Assembly: GCA_951217055.1 (NCBI GenBank)
Contig: OX578285.1
Coordinates: 54,128,024 to 54,192,023 of the forward strand
DNA length: 64,000 nucleotides
Reading direction: 5' to 3'
Source: Gerris lacustris
Taxonomy: Eukaryota > Arthropoda > Insecta > Hemiptera > Gerridae
Position 1 is the first letter of the stretch, and each line of letters opens with the position of its first letter. The position numbers were made by a program, and so were the translations under genes. Below the pieces are notes generated by a model. The model had not been told where the DNA came from and searched no databases. It saw only the letters and a list, made by a program, of their open reading frames with translations. Positions 12,789-25,053 of this stretch are shown here, one piece after another.

Positions 12789-12796
12789 CAACTATC

Positions 12797-13818
12797 ACAG
12801 AGTAATAGTAAGAAATAACAAGCGTAAAATGTAATAAAATGTTCATTTTATATACAATAAAAAATAATAAAATGTAATACTTATTACACTCATTATATAA
12901 ATTAAATAAAAATGTTTTTAAATTCATCTGTGCCGATTTGTAGTTGAATTTAGTAATCTGTAACGATTTATTTTATGTTTGGTATCCTCCCTGTTAAATT
13001 TTTGTAGAGAATCAAAAATTAGGGGCGGATTTGTTTTGTTTTTTTAATTTCTTTTAAGAGGTCTTAAGATTTATTTTAATTTTTTTTAGTCAAAGTTTAT
13101 TTTTATAAATCCTAAATAAATATATATATTTATTTTATATATAATATTTACTCTATAAAGTTTCATTCCCGGCAGAAGCATTTAGATTTTTCGTTCAGAT
13201 CAGTCGTCAATTAGTTCTTCTTTTTGTCTGTTCCTCCTTTTGTTTGTTCTTTTTTTTGGGGGGATCTCTGGGTGAGCGAGAGAGGTTAGGTTGTTCTCCA
13301 TAGTGCTATGGCACATGGTTGGTGAGAAAAAGTCAAGTGAATAAGTTGAGTTAGTTTATTGGCAACTTTAAGTAGGATTTTTGAAAAAAGAACACCATTG
13401 TGGATTCTTCTGGCTGCTTCTTCGGATGGCGTTAGAACCTGTTTCTGAGGCCAAAACAACTTTAACCAACGACCCGGAACTTTGTGAACCAATGCAATAG
13501 CCATGTCAATCAAATAGCCTAGAATTATGAATACTTAATCGAGCAGAAGACTGTTTGTAGGAGATATATTTTTTATAGGACCCTAAGGTGCACCAAGTCA
13601 GTTTTAATTATTAGGGAACCATGTTTATTTTAGATTATCTTTGGTACTAGATTCAGGAGTTCCTGGAGTCAAGTCAAAGCATATTCCTTAATTTATTTTC
13701 TATGTACTATTTAATATTTTTCTTTGTTTCTCTCTCTATCTACTGGGCAAGGCCTGCCAAGAGTTACAAAGCTTATCAGATAAAGCACTGATTCAGGTTG
13801 AGCTATTTATTCTTTATA

Positions 13819-13820
<2 letters not shown>
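12797..13820. other. Intron sequence, no gene recognised
   Basis: AT-rich. A 75-codon frame on the - strand (13513-13286) has no recognisable domain and is treated as chance. Confidence 0.4.
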
Positions 13821-14798
<978 letters not shown>

Positions 14799-14984
14799 TT
14801 AAATCGCTAAACCACACTTTTTACACTCGAACACGTCTTTGCATAAAGCCCCAAGACGGTCCTTGTTATTATGTTGGGTAAATCGTTTACAGCATTTAGA
14901 ACAAATCGGCTGAGTACACATCAACTCATGAGCTTGTAAATATTTTTGAGTTTTATAAACCAGCTCGCATTTAGAACATTTAAG
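14799..14984 (-). pseudogene. Zinc-finger-like remnant (two CxxC fingers)
   Basis: The - strand frame ending at TAA 14799-14801 reads CSKCELVYKTQKYLQAHELMC (first finger, C2HC spacing), then CSKCCKRF...H and CKDVFECKKCGLAI. Such fingers occur in C2H2-type proteins and in accessory proteins of large mobile elements. No start or further domain is seen, so it is probably a broken copy. Confidence 0.45.
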
Positions 14985-15740
14985 GAGAGGTCAGAGAGAT
15001 GACCCCCCCCCCCCGCTCCTACACGTTTTTTCTCATACTTCAAGAGGTTTTTAAGGGTTTCAAACGTATGCCGGCATCAATTACATTGCTTACTTGAGGT
15101 TTTCCCTTGGTGGAGATTCCCGCTTGGTAGATGGCTCAGAGGTTAGACCCTCCTTTACTTGATGGAGAGGATTGATGTTTGAGGGACTGTTCATGGTGAG
15201 TGAGGGAGTTTTCCATCCATACCCCACAACATTGACATAATCCTATGAACAAAAAAAATCGTACCCTCAAATAGATAAGGCTTACGAATGGAAAAACACT
15301 TTTAAATTCGACAATCTCATCAAAGACAACGAAAAACTAAAATATAATTATTTTATATGACACGTTGTTATGGCAGCTCCCTGTCAACATTAACTCTTCC
15401 CTCCCTAAGAACTGAAGAGCTTTAGACAGTTGCTGTAGACCACGGCTTTCCGCCGGCGCGGCGTTTCATCGAGTCCTGCACCCGGAAGGTTACCCTTGAG
15501 ATCTCCTTAAGGACGGTATACGGCCCTTTCCATGGTTTGTGAAACGCCCTCGCCCGGTGTAGGGAAGCTACTCCTTTGGTCCCTCAAAAACATTTTGGAT
15601 AACTTACACTTCAATCTTGATCTAACAATATTTAGCTCACTAAATGTTCTGAAAAACAGAGCATTCAGCTGATGCTCTAGGATCTTTCTTTCTCAACTGA
15701 CACTTCCCATTAATAAGCTATGTATTTAACTTTAAAAAGT
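14985..15740. other. Intron sequence, no gene recognised
   Basis: Includes a C-tract at 15004-15013. 15440-15560 is GC-richer than its surroundings and looks coding-like, but no frame could be assigned. Confidence 0.4.
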
Positions 15741-15782
15741 TTAATTACTATTTATAAAGGGAGACAGACAGAGAAAAATAGA

Positions 15783-15863
15783 CTTCAGCGCCGGGACTCG
15801 AACCACGGACCTCCCCCTCATATCCAGTGTGCGGGAGCTCTAACCAATTAAGCTACACTGAAG
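15783..15863 (-). repeat. tRNA-like sequence T1 of a short repeat
   Basis: 81 bases on the - strand with closing stem CTTCAG/CTGAAG, a box A-like TAGCTTAATTGGTTAGAGC and a box B GGTTCGAGTCC. The middle cannot form a normal anticodon arm (CTCCC pairs only across a 17-base loop). It is therefore a tRNA-like promoter module, not a tRNA gene. The flank TTTATAAAGGGAGACAGAC also flanks T2. Confidence 0.7.
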
Positions 15864-16021
15864 AATACTTTCCTCTGACGATATCGATACCTAATCCCGA
15901 ATTAAGCTTTCAAATGTTTCTACAAGTCTTAGAAGTCAACAAACGACAATAGAACTAGACTGAGAAATACGCTTGTAATTATAAAGTACTCAATTAGTAC
16001 CTGTACTTAGTACAATCAATT

Positions 16022-16365
16022 AGAAATTCAATTTTTACAAGTTATTGGTAGTATTCATACTATGGAACGTTTAAATTTTAATTTAAATCAAATTATAATT
16101 ACTATTTATAAAGGGAGACAGACATTAGGCATCGATATCGTCAGAGGAAAGTATTCTTCAGTGTAGCTTAATTGGTTTCAGCTCCCGCACACTGGATATG
16201 AGGGGGAGGTCCGTGGTTCGAGTCCCAGTGCTGAAGTCTATTTTTTCTCTCCCTCTATAAAATCTCTCTCTCCCTTTATAAAAATAGTAATTATAATTTG
16301 ATTTAAATTAAATTTTAAACGTTCCCTAGTATGAATACTACCAATAACTTGTAAAAATTGAATTT
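16022..16365 (+). mobile_element. Foldback element with internal tRNA-like module T2
   Basis: Arms at 16022-16121 and 16265-16365 are about 100-base inverted repeats containing GTTATTGGTAGTATTCATAC and its complement. Between them, 16156-16236 is an 81-base tRNA-like module nearly identical to T1 but on the + strand. Box B is intact; the box A region carries GGTTTCAGC instead of GGTTAGAGC. A pol III type promoter inside inverted arms is an unusual plan. It could be a SINE caught between arms, or two SINEs in opposite orientation. Confidence 0.65.
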
Positions 16366-17815
16366 AAAAAGTTAATTTCTCAACAAGAAAGTTCACAAGT
16401 CAAAAGTGAACTATAGAAGTAAACATTAGTAAGGTATTGTTAATACTAAGTGAGAGTATGGCTAAAGGGTTAGGTAGTAGACGAGGCAAGGCACAAGAGT
16501 ATGGTTCATGGTACCATAATTCAGTTCGGGAATTCATTAACAGTACTCATTTAAGCCCTTTTTCTTTCCTTTTATTTCACATAAACTATTATAGATAGGT
16601 AAGCTAAATAATATCCAGAAGGTTTTCCTTTTATTAACTTCTTTACAAAAAATTACCCGAGATCACATTTGACCACCTTACTGAATATGGTATCCCCTCC
16701 TCCCCATTCTCGTTAAGGGGAAGGGGTATAAAATACACTCTTTAAAATTATTAGTTAAAACATGTTTTCCGTTTTGGTATAAAATAAAAAGCATAAGTAA
16801 AATGGTATTGGTTCAGTATTGAGGCATTATATTACGTACCGCTTGCTTCCAATTAATGCCTATACATGTATTTAATTAAAAATACTAATTCTAAATTTTT
16901 AGATTTTTTTATAAGCTTTACATATGACGATTACGAAATATACTAAAAAATTAAGAAAACATTATCTGTCCCCTGCTAATATACAACTAGGCTAACCTAA
17001 AACAATATTTATTACACTGATATCATTAAACATCAACTGGTCGGTAATTCCTCTGCCCCTCTTCTAGGGATAATTATTATTAATAGTGGTTTTTCCGCCT
17101 ATGATAGTAACAGTATTATTTGCAAAAAACATTACATTATATCTCTATCAAAAAAGTCATTTGAAACCATAGAAATAGATTTACGAAACGATAAAGGAGA
17201 TCCTATCCCGTTTGAGTTTGGTACACCAATAATACCTTTGGTACACCAATAATAAGTTTGGAATTGAAGTTTAAAGAAAGTCTACAGGAATCTATTACTC
17301 TTATAATGCACATGATTTCCAAGGATCGCGCCTTAACGTGTGATTAGGCTTCCTGATTTCTCTTACTTAATAAGAGAGAATAAATAAAAGTAATATTCAC
17401 AGTTGAACTTAGACTACTGTATAGATAATAAGCAAATAAAAAGAGTTTGTAGAACCGAATGATATTTAAGAAATATTTTTTTAGGAGTTTATCCAAGATC
17501 AATAAAACCTCCTGTTAAACCTCCTGATTTTCTAAACGTCTCTACTAGTCCACTACTAGTTACTTGAAATTAGCTGTAGATATACCCCTTCCAATATTTG
17601 GATCTGAAATTGAAACCCCTGCCCCTCATGGTATACCCCTGCCCTAGTGGTATATTTTTTTTTGTTTTTTCATTGGCATTGACTTTATAGCCATGCAGCC
17701 ATAGTGAAATATTTTAAAAATTATATACGACGAGTACATAGTTAACATTTTTTTTTTTAAATTTTAAAATGAATGTCTGATAAAACTGTATATATAGTGA
17801 TTTAAATGCAAAAGG
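16366..17815. other. Intron sequence, no gene recognised
   Basis: AT-rich with stop codons in all frames. A short direct repeat TTTGGTACACCAATAATA occurs twice at 17217-17254. Confidence 0.45.
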
Positions 17816-18130
17816 TTACTGAATGAGTCTATTGCAATGGAGCTTTTTAAGAAATAAGTCTCTATGAAATGAATGCAGTGAACAGTGGATAATAATATGC
17901 TCAAAATCCTCCTTAGCACCGCATTTGCAACACAACGAAGATTGTTCTTTTCCTATCCTGAATAAATAAAAAATTACCATTATTAAAAAACCATTATTGG
18001 TTTTCAATCTACTAATAGTTCTCACAATTATCTGTTCGTTGTTGTACCATTGATCTGTACGGTGGTGGTGAGTTGACCCAAAACGACTAGAATTGATTTG
18101 TAAAAACTTGCTGAGGAGGTTTCATCGTGC
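17816..18130 (-). pseudogene. LINE C-terminal zinc-knuckle remnant
   Basis: The - strand frame reads RLKTNNGFL...FRIGKEQSSLCCKCGAKEDFEHIIIHC (in pieces), the CxxC-x8-H-x4-C knuckle found at the end of jockey/I-group LINE ORF2 after the RNase H or thumb region. Upstream sequence to about 18130 continues in a shifted frame (HWHDETSSASFYKS). The RT core is absent. Confidence 0.65.
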
Positions 18131-18217
18131 CAATGTTTCTATGTTCGTTAGTTCTACATTTTTTAGCCTTATTATCTATAATTTCATTAAGTTAGAGTTT
18201 TTCTATAGTTTCATTAA

Positions 18218-18249
18218 GGCTTAGAGGTTACCTGCGTAACCTCTAAGCC
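18218..18249. repeat. Perfect 14-bp hairpin
   Basis: GGCTTAGAGGTTAC, loop CTGC, GTAACCTCTAAGCC. Confidence 0.9.
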
Positions 18250-20530
18250 ATAGAATGACACATTAACATACAAAGGCATCGTTAGTTGTATGCCTTTTTT
18301 CCATTCAATTAACGACCTGTTAATTTTGCTTTTTTATATAATTTAAAATTTTTATAACAATCGATAGCAAATAATTGAAGAGTGGCTGATTTATGAACTT
18401 CTAAAATGGCTATTAATTCAGCTGTAAAGCTTGAGCAAAGATGATTGATTAATCGTTAGACTACTACACCGTCTCGTAAAATAATTAAAATACCTACTGC
18501 CGTTTTTCTACGTCATTCCAAAACATATTGTTCGGATCATTATGGGGTTTTTAGAGTAATTAACAAGTTTCACTGTATTAATATCAGAGAACTAATAACT
18601 AAGCAAAAAGAAGGTGAGTCGGAGTAATGTAAACATTAGCAACACTGATCGTACTATAGCTCAAATAAGACATGCTGGTGTCCCCCCCCCCCCTCCATGA
18701 GAATGACAAATAATTTTTAGAATATTTACATATTTTTCAGCTTTGCTTTTAACTACATGAATATGGTTTTTCCATAAAATTTTTTTGTTTACCCAATCCC
18801 AAAAGTACTATTTCATGCTTTACAGGATGAACTTTACCGTCTAAATCGATTCTGTGGCCTAAAGGTACCCACCACTCTGTGAACGCTTACAGCTGGCTGA
18901 TCATCTATGGCCCTCCTTTTCTTTTAAAGGATACGAAAAAAGTTAGTCCAAACCATCTTTTTTTGCGGAGTCGCTTTAAAACCTTCAACTTCAAGTCCTC
19001 TTCTTATTCTTTTAAAAATTAATTATTGTATTTTAATAATCCATTGTATACTACTAAATAATATTATTCTTTAAATATATTTAAATATATATTTCTAACT
19101 ATTGTGATAACTGTTTTGATAATTTTCTACATTTCGTCCGGGCCAAATTATTATTTTTTATTCTAATTTTGTATTTTTTTAACTTGGTTTGAATGACAGA
19201 TTATTCTGCGTTAATAGAAAAACGTAAGTGCTTTTAAGAATAGGAATGAAGAATGTCAATCAGAAGCATTAAATAAATCAATAAAATATCATAACTTAAG
19301 ATTATCAATGCAATTAATTCCATCGAAATGATGTTTGATGAATAGAATTTTAAAATGGAATAATCATGAACTAACAGCGTAAATTTAACTGTCTAAAAAG
19401 TTTATTGTCATATCAAAATAAGAAGAATAGGGCATAACTAACCTATTCTTCTTGTTGTCATAGACATGAAGACTTTGTACATAACTGGTAGAAGACTGAT
19501 TGGTCAATAATTATTATCCAAGTTTAGGATATCACCTTTATTATGCAATAATATTAACTTGGCTTGAAACCTGCCCGGGTTTTATTTATTCTCTAAGCAC
19601 AAGGGAAATCCATTTCTTAGCTGCTCTGCCAGACGATTTCTCTCGCTTTAAGCTCTTCTCCTATTAATCCATCCTTTCCCCCTTCATTTCCTTTTTTCGC
19701 TCGTTCTTTACTGCCCATAGTACTTCCAACACTACTAGCATAATCATTTCATTTACAATTAAAGGGTTTAGTTTTTTTTAGTTTAAAGTTTAACATTAAG
19801 TCCTTAGCCTGAGCTTGCCAAAGAGAGTTGGGGAATAGGGGTGACTGACTAGGAATAACACAAGATATGCGCCTTACTTATAGGTGTCAGCCAACACAAT
19901 GCAAAATAAATAAGGATATTTAGAAAAGTTATAAAGAAAGGGTTTAACAAAGGTTTATAAATAGGGGCCTGAAGGATCTTCTCTACCGGCGGCCGGGGTC
20001 TCGAACCCCTTCATTATGTGTTCAGCTTGTTATGTTATCATCTCATCAGGATGTTTAATAAAAGAACACATCATAAAACACAAGAGCATTATATTACATT
20101 ATAATCTGTATAAGCCATTGCACTCGTTACGTTACATGTTACTTCCACTTTACCACATACCCAACTCACTCTAATACTAAAAGCTGTCCCAATGTCTTCT
20201 AGATCAGAAGAGGTGCCAAACCCATTACAATTCAAATCACCTGACATAGCTCATTCCACATGTACATTTATAATACTTTAAAATTAAGCAGTTATAATAA
20301 AACTGTACGTCACTAATCCGTCCCATTAGCAATTGCAAGCCTTAACTTGTTGTGACACATAAGCATTTAGTATAATAGATTGAAAATAATAGTATAGCAG
20401 TGAGAAAGCGTCAACTGCTTGCCACCATACCCCGAATAATATTAATTCCGGTCACTATTATTACTTATTATAGCTATTTGAATCCTTCTATTAAATTATT
20501 ACTCGCTAAATAATATTGTTTTTTTTCCAG
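18250..20530. other. Intron sequence; possible tRNA-like fragment near 19985-20055
   Basis: Mostly AT-rich without recognised genes. The - strand at 19985-20055 has a box B-like GGTTCGAGACCCC and an upstream GATGATAACATAACAAGC that could be a decayed box A. A tRNA-derived SINE is possible but weak. The last bases form the polypyrimidine tract TTGTTTTTTTTCCAG of receptor exon 2. Confidence 0.35.
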
Positions 20531-20606
20531 AGCGTTTGCAGCAATTTTGTGTACATGCTGCCCGTACCGACTAAGAACAAATTACCGTAGGAATCCTTAC
20601 AACCAG
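20531..20606 (+). CDS. Dop1R2: Dopamine receptor exon 2 (cytoplasmic tail)
   Basis: Acceptor TTTTTTTTCCAG and donor CAG|GTAAAC bound 76 bases. Joined in phase 2 to exon 1 it restores the Arg of DFRR and continues AFAAILCTCCPYRLRTNYRR NPYNQ: helix 8 followed by three cysteines able to be palmitoylated and a basic stretch, as in other Dop1R2 tails. The exon ends on a codon boundary. If the intron is retained, the frame stays open for about 30 codons, giving an alternative tail. Assignment rests on phase, splice sites and helix-8 similarity. Confidence 0.8.
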
Positions 20607-20750
20607 GTAAACAAATACCATTCATTCGTTATTTTCAGTTTAAGTTACAGTAATAATTATATTCATTTATTTATTTATGTACTAACATTTATTTAGCACC
20701 CTCTACAGCTTTAGCCACTAGAGAGGCGCTCTTGAATATAAATCTACTGA

Positions 20751-22446
20751 CTAGATAGATAGATAGATAGATAATCGTTTATTTGTTTATTTATTATAAG
20801 CAAAAACAAAAACAAAAATGTTTTTCATAACAAACGTGAGCCTTGGTCATGGACCGTCAGGCGATATTCCGGCGGTAAATACATAATAAATACATAATAC
20901 ATAAATAATAGTAATGCAACCAATAAATAATAATATTAACAAAAATTAATACTCAAATAAATAAATAAAAGACAAAAAAGCTAAATTGATTGATTATCGG
21001 AATAATTAATTATTATTATTACTATGCAAACTATGACTATTATATTATTTAGTTATTTATTCATTTAATATCATTCGTTCATTCATAATCCTATTTAGAG
21101 ATTTATATTGACTATAGCTTTACTAACAAACAAAAGTAAAATATTAATAACACATCCACAAATAAATGACTAAATAATTAAAACTAGCAGATAATTACAA
21201 AAATTGTTTATACACGATATGTAACCATAACAAAAACACAAATTACTACTATGATGATAAAACTTGAGTGCTATAATTCTATCATACTAGCAATAATAAT
21301 AACAAATAACAAAATATACAGGTTTTTGGCATTACGAGGTAGATTTACTAAAACAAGTAAAAAAACAATTAATAGCATATTAACAAATAAATTAGATAAA
21401 TTATTAAACAAAAAAACAATAAATTAACAGATAAATAAGTAAAGCAAGCAAATGATTATAAAAATTATTTATACACGATACCTAACCATAACAGTAACAC
21501 AAATCACAACAATGATGTTAAAACTTGAGTGCAATAATTCTATATTAGGAATAACAATAACTAATAACATAATGTAATATAGGTTTTAGGCATTATGAGG
21601 TAAAATTGGGTCGAACAACTTATTTTTCCTATACGCATACGCTGATTTAAAAATAATTATACAGAGTACACCAGTCTCTACCGTTTAAAAGTTGAAGCAT
21701 TTCGACTGAAGATACCTGTGCAGCTCCTAGATAGGTGAGTCTAACCTGAGACAAAACTGAGCAATCGTTGAGGAAGTGATGGAGGTCTTCTCTGGTTTTT
21801 AAGTGACACAATGGACATTCTGGCTCATCCACTGACTATGAAATAAGCTAATTAAAACAAATAATATTAAATATAAATAATAGTAATAGTTATAACAGAA
21901 CATAAAAGAAGGATCAGTGGAGGGGTTGACACCGAGCGATTCAGTTGTATGATGAGGGATATCATTAGCTAGAGATGAAACAACCCGTACATAATTACCT
22001 ACCAGCTTCGACGTGAGGCTCTGATTCAGCGATTCCCTTAGAAATAAATATCTGTAGATAATGCGATCACTTGCTTTTCGAGGATTCGATTTTACACGAC
22101 ATTCCGCAAACAACGTCCATGATAGAGCCAGTGTTATGCAGTATCTGTTCCAGCATTTCATCGTACACAGAGGGCATTATTGAGGATTTATATTTTAATT
22201 CAGGGGACTTATTAACGAAAGTATACATTACTGGTAAATAAGGTTCACCTGATATGAGTTGCAAGCGAGAGAGTCATCACGGTGGCGAGTACAACTGGAA
22301 CATTTATATGAATTCATTATAAAATCAGCAAGAGAAACAATTGTAAGTAGGTTTCTGGTGGAGCGACCTTGACTGATCATAGTAAGGAAAACACAGTGAC
22401 ACAGAGCTCGATGTAAACACCACGGAGTTCAGTGGAACACTGTTTC
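20751..22446 (-). mobile_element. LINE insertion, decayed, 3' tail (TAGA)n
   Basis: The - strand reads toward lower coordinates. About 22440-21840 holds fragmentary frames (NKSPELKYKSS...DEMLEQILHNTGSIMDVV and WTLFAECRVKSNPRKAS), then 21832-21647 ends with CPLCHLKTREDLHHFLNDC, a CxxC...H...C LINE knuckle. A 3' UTR follows with a 261-base imperfect tandem duplication (TACACGATA at 21211 and 21472), and the element ends in a (TAGA)n microsatellite at 20751-20772. Microsatellite tails of this kind are typical of several LINE groups. Both sides carry a copy of the receptor exon-2 junction (see 22447). Confidence 0.65.
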
Positions 22447-22516
22447 AATCCTTACAACCAGGTAAACAAATTTTAATACTATTCATTCGTTATTTTTAGT
22501 TTAATTTACAGTGCTA
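22447..22516 (+). pseudogene. Partial copy of the exon-2/intron-2 junction
   Basis: AATCCTTACAACCAGGTAAACAAAT and the following ATTCATTCGTTATTTTnAGTTTAA text repeat 20592-20660, diverging after about 70 bases and carrying a small insertion. It preserves the donor but no acceptor, so it is not a usable exon. It sits just beyond the 5' side of the LINE and could be a long target-site duplication or a local segmental duplication. Confidence 0.8.
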
Positions 22517-23857
22517 ATTCTACTCTTGTTTTCAACTTTTTTATACAGCCCAAGTCGGCTTTTCAAAATCCGTTGTCATTTATTTCAAATAAAACTATCT
22601 CTTTGAATTACTCTTTATTTTATTTTTCTCTAAAACTAGACGTACTAGACGTACGTTTTGTCAGTGAAGAGTTGGGGAATTTCGGGAATTTAGAAGGTAT
22701 CCTCACCACTTAGCACGATGGGTTTTTTCTTAGAACTTTGGGGAAATATGGTGAACTCAAAAATATAATTGATAATGTAAAATATTAATATGATTAAGAT
22801 AAGATTAAATAAAGTTATTTATAAGCAGGTCACTCTTGATGGTATAAATTTGCTCACCTGGATTCACTGTTCTTCAAGTACTCGATTGAAATGTCGATGT
22901 ATTGTTAATGTCGCAGTGTATGAAGGTTGACGAAGTTTTATGCCGGTATTTGAAGCTAAAACTTGATTTTAAATTTAAAAATAAATGGGGCAAAAGTAAT
23001 TGGTAAAAACAATTGCGATACATGATGGGTGATAAATTAACTACGGAAAAAATTATCATACCGGTATGGGCGGGCCAGCCTTTTGCTTCTTACTCCTCGA
23101 TAAAGAAGAAAGAAAAAGCCTAGCGCAGCAGCTCCTTTTGTACTTCGTGTCGATAGTGCGTAGTTCACTTCTAAACCACCAGATTTTGGAGGTGTCTTTT
23201 GGCGCTAATGATATTGGTGAAAAATTCTCAAATAATAAGAGAATGATAACCAACCATTGGCCGCGGGTGATAAAGAATACAAAATTATTAAGTGGGCTGT
23301 AGTTGGTGGCGGGTGTCGGTGGAAGCTGCAGAAGAGGTCTAAAATATAAGAAAAGAACATGTAAAGCGGTACCTGGTGGTAGCAGGCTATCGAAATTGAA
23401 AGCGGAGTGTGGGAGCGGTTTCTATAAGAGCGAGAACGGAAGTGGTGTTTACAAAGAGCAGGAATGGGAGTGGACACAGTAAGCCTCTCATTCTAGACTC
23501 TAGACTCTAAACTAGACACGTAGCCCTTCCAAACTTCCTTGTTTATTTACACCGTTATCTCTCTGATACCTTTAGATCCTCATAAATTCTTAACCGGATA
23601 TTTTTATATAAATACATACAGATAGATAAAACAGATAAAATGAGATAGTATATTAAATACTCGCTGATTTTATATCAGCGTTATAAAGATGTTATGATCA
23701 TTATAATGTTAGTGAGAGGACTTGGTTTTTAATACGTATTGTCTGATTGAAAAAATCTTTTATTGAAGTTGGTTTTTTTATGTCATAAAATGAAGCTTAT
23801 ATTCCATATTTCTTGTGTCACCTGTTGAACAATACTTATACTTTGCCTGCTTCGCAG
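22517..23857. other. Intron sequence, no gene recognised
   Basis: Several open frames of 60-90 codons around 23056-23477 on both strands overlap one another and show no known domain. Confidence 0.4.
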
Positions 23858-24187
23858 ACCCAGTGGTTACTTTCGTCACAGACCGAAGACGGCTGTTGAG
23901 CGCCGACAATTCACACCTTGCAGAAATTACGGCCATCCAAAAGGCACGCTCAATCTCATACTAGTGCATACTACCTTCCAGGCTAACGGTGTAGTGGAAG
24001 GGTTCAATTTTATCTTTTAGGACCGTACTCAAGTGCCATGATCGTCAAACTGGTTGATTCACTAGCATCTGTCGAACCTGTCAAAAGAGCGGTGCTGAAA
24101 GTGGACATTGGGGCTAGTCCAGTCGAGATTAGTGGTTCCGTGAAGGCTCACGGAAACCACAGCTCACTTAAAGTCTTCGTGCAATAG
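23858..24187 (+). pseudogene. Ty3/gypsy integrase remnant
   Basis: In one frame TFVTDRRR, in the next HTTFQANGVVEGFNF, which match the integrase core (TTDxGxQF ... QANGxVERFxRxLK). After a stop, 24038-24187 encodes a 49-residue segment with VKRAVLKVDIGASPVEISG, similar to the post-core KEDLGxSPAELVYG block of gypsy integrases. The frames are broken, the VERF arginine is replaced (VEGF), and no protease, RT or LTR is seen. Confidence 0.5.
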
Positions 24188-25019
24188 TTTAGGAACGCCG
24201 AGAGAATGTAATTATTAAACATTAATTTTAACATTAGTTGATACATTATTAGAATAATAAGTCATATTATTTTAACCTATGTTTTCTATCAAAGTAATCA
24301 TTTCAAACAGATGATATCTTATTAATTTTAAAACTAAATCTGATTGTAGAGTATAAACTTAATCAAATTAATCAACAAACATTTTTTTTTTTTTTTTTTT
24401 TTTTCATTTTGAGAGGGATAGTTTGTTGCAGCCGAAGGGGATGTTAGAAGATCCAATTATCGTACTACAAATCCATAGGGGGTAAAGTAAAGGACCACCT
24501 GTACGATGATACAGGACGAGATCATTTTTTGACAGATATTTTAAATTGTTATAATTATTCAGTTACTTAAATTTACTCTAAATTCGATGGATTAATTAAT
24601 TAATAATTGCTTTGTTCGTCTTCGAAAGACAGATTTACTAGTCAATGATAAGATTGTGATATGAAATTAACGTAATCTAGAATACCATTAGTTACCATGT
24701 TATAATATTGTTGTTTTTATGTTATATTTTGTAATTATTACCTAGTCAGACTACTATTATTGTTAATTTTAATGTTTTGTTAATGTGTTACGATGCAGAG
24801 AGTTTGATGTGTAAGTGAGGAGATATATCTGGTTTTGATATAATATGTTTGACGAAGGAACGAGACCGTTCCAAATATATTCACCTACTTTTTTTCACTT
24901 TCTTGTAACGATCCTCACATACATCACATTACATGTATTGTTGTCAAGATGAGTTAAGTCATTGTTATAGTTAATATGTTACGTCGTCCATCTAATTTTT
25001 TAAAAATATATATGTTTTA
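24188..25019. other. Intron sequence, no gene recognised
   Basis: Contains a 23-base T tract at 24382-24404 and otherwise AT-rich, stop-filled sequence. Confidence 0.45.
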
Positions 25020-25053
25020 GGCTTGATAATGGCTGGTTAAGCCGAAACGTCGC
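25020..25053 (+). ncRNA. Hammerhead-ribozyme-like motif, degenerate
   Basis: Reads CTTGATAA, then stem GGCT-GGTTA-AGCC, then GAAACGTC. This is the order of the hammerhead core (CTGATGA, stem II, GAAAC), with two changes in the first box. Such motifs are known in the terminal regions of Penelope-like retroelements. No matching stems I and III were worked out. Confidence 0.3.

Noticed and set aside
15783..16236. Two functional tRNA genes
   Set aside because: Box A and box B and a closing stem are present, but no anticodon stem with a 7-base loop can be formed.
23056..23477. Small protein genes on both strands
   Set aside because: Overlapping frames without domain, conserved motif or splice context; coding cannot be supported.
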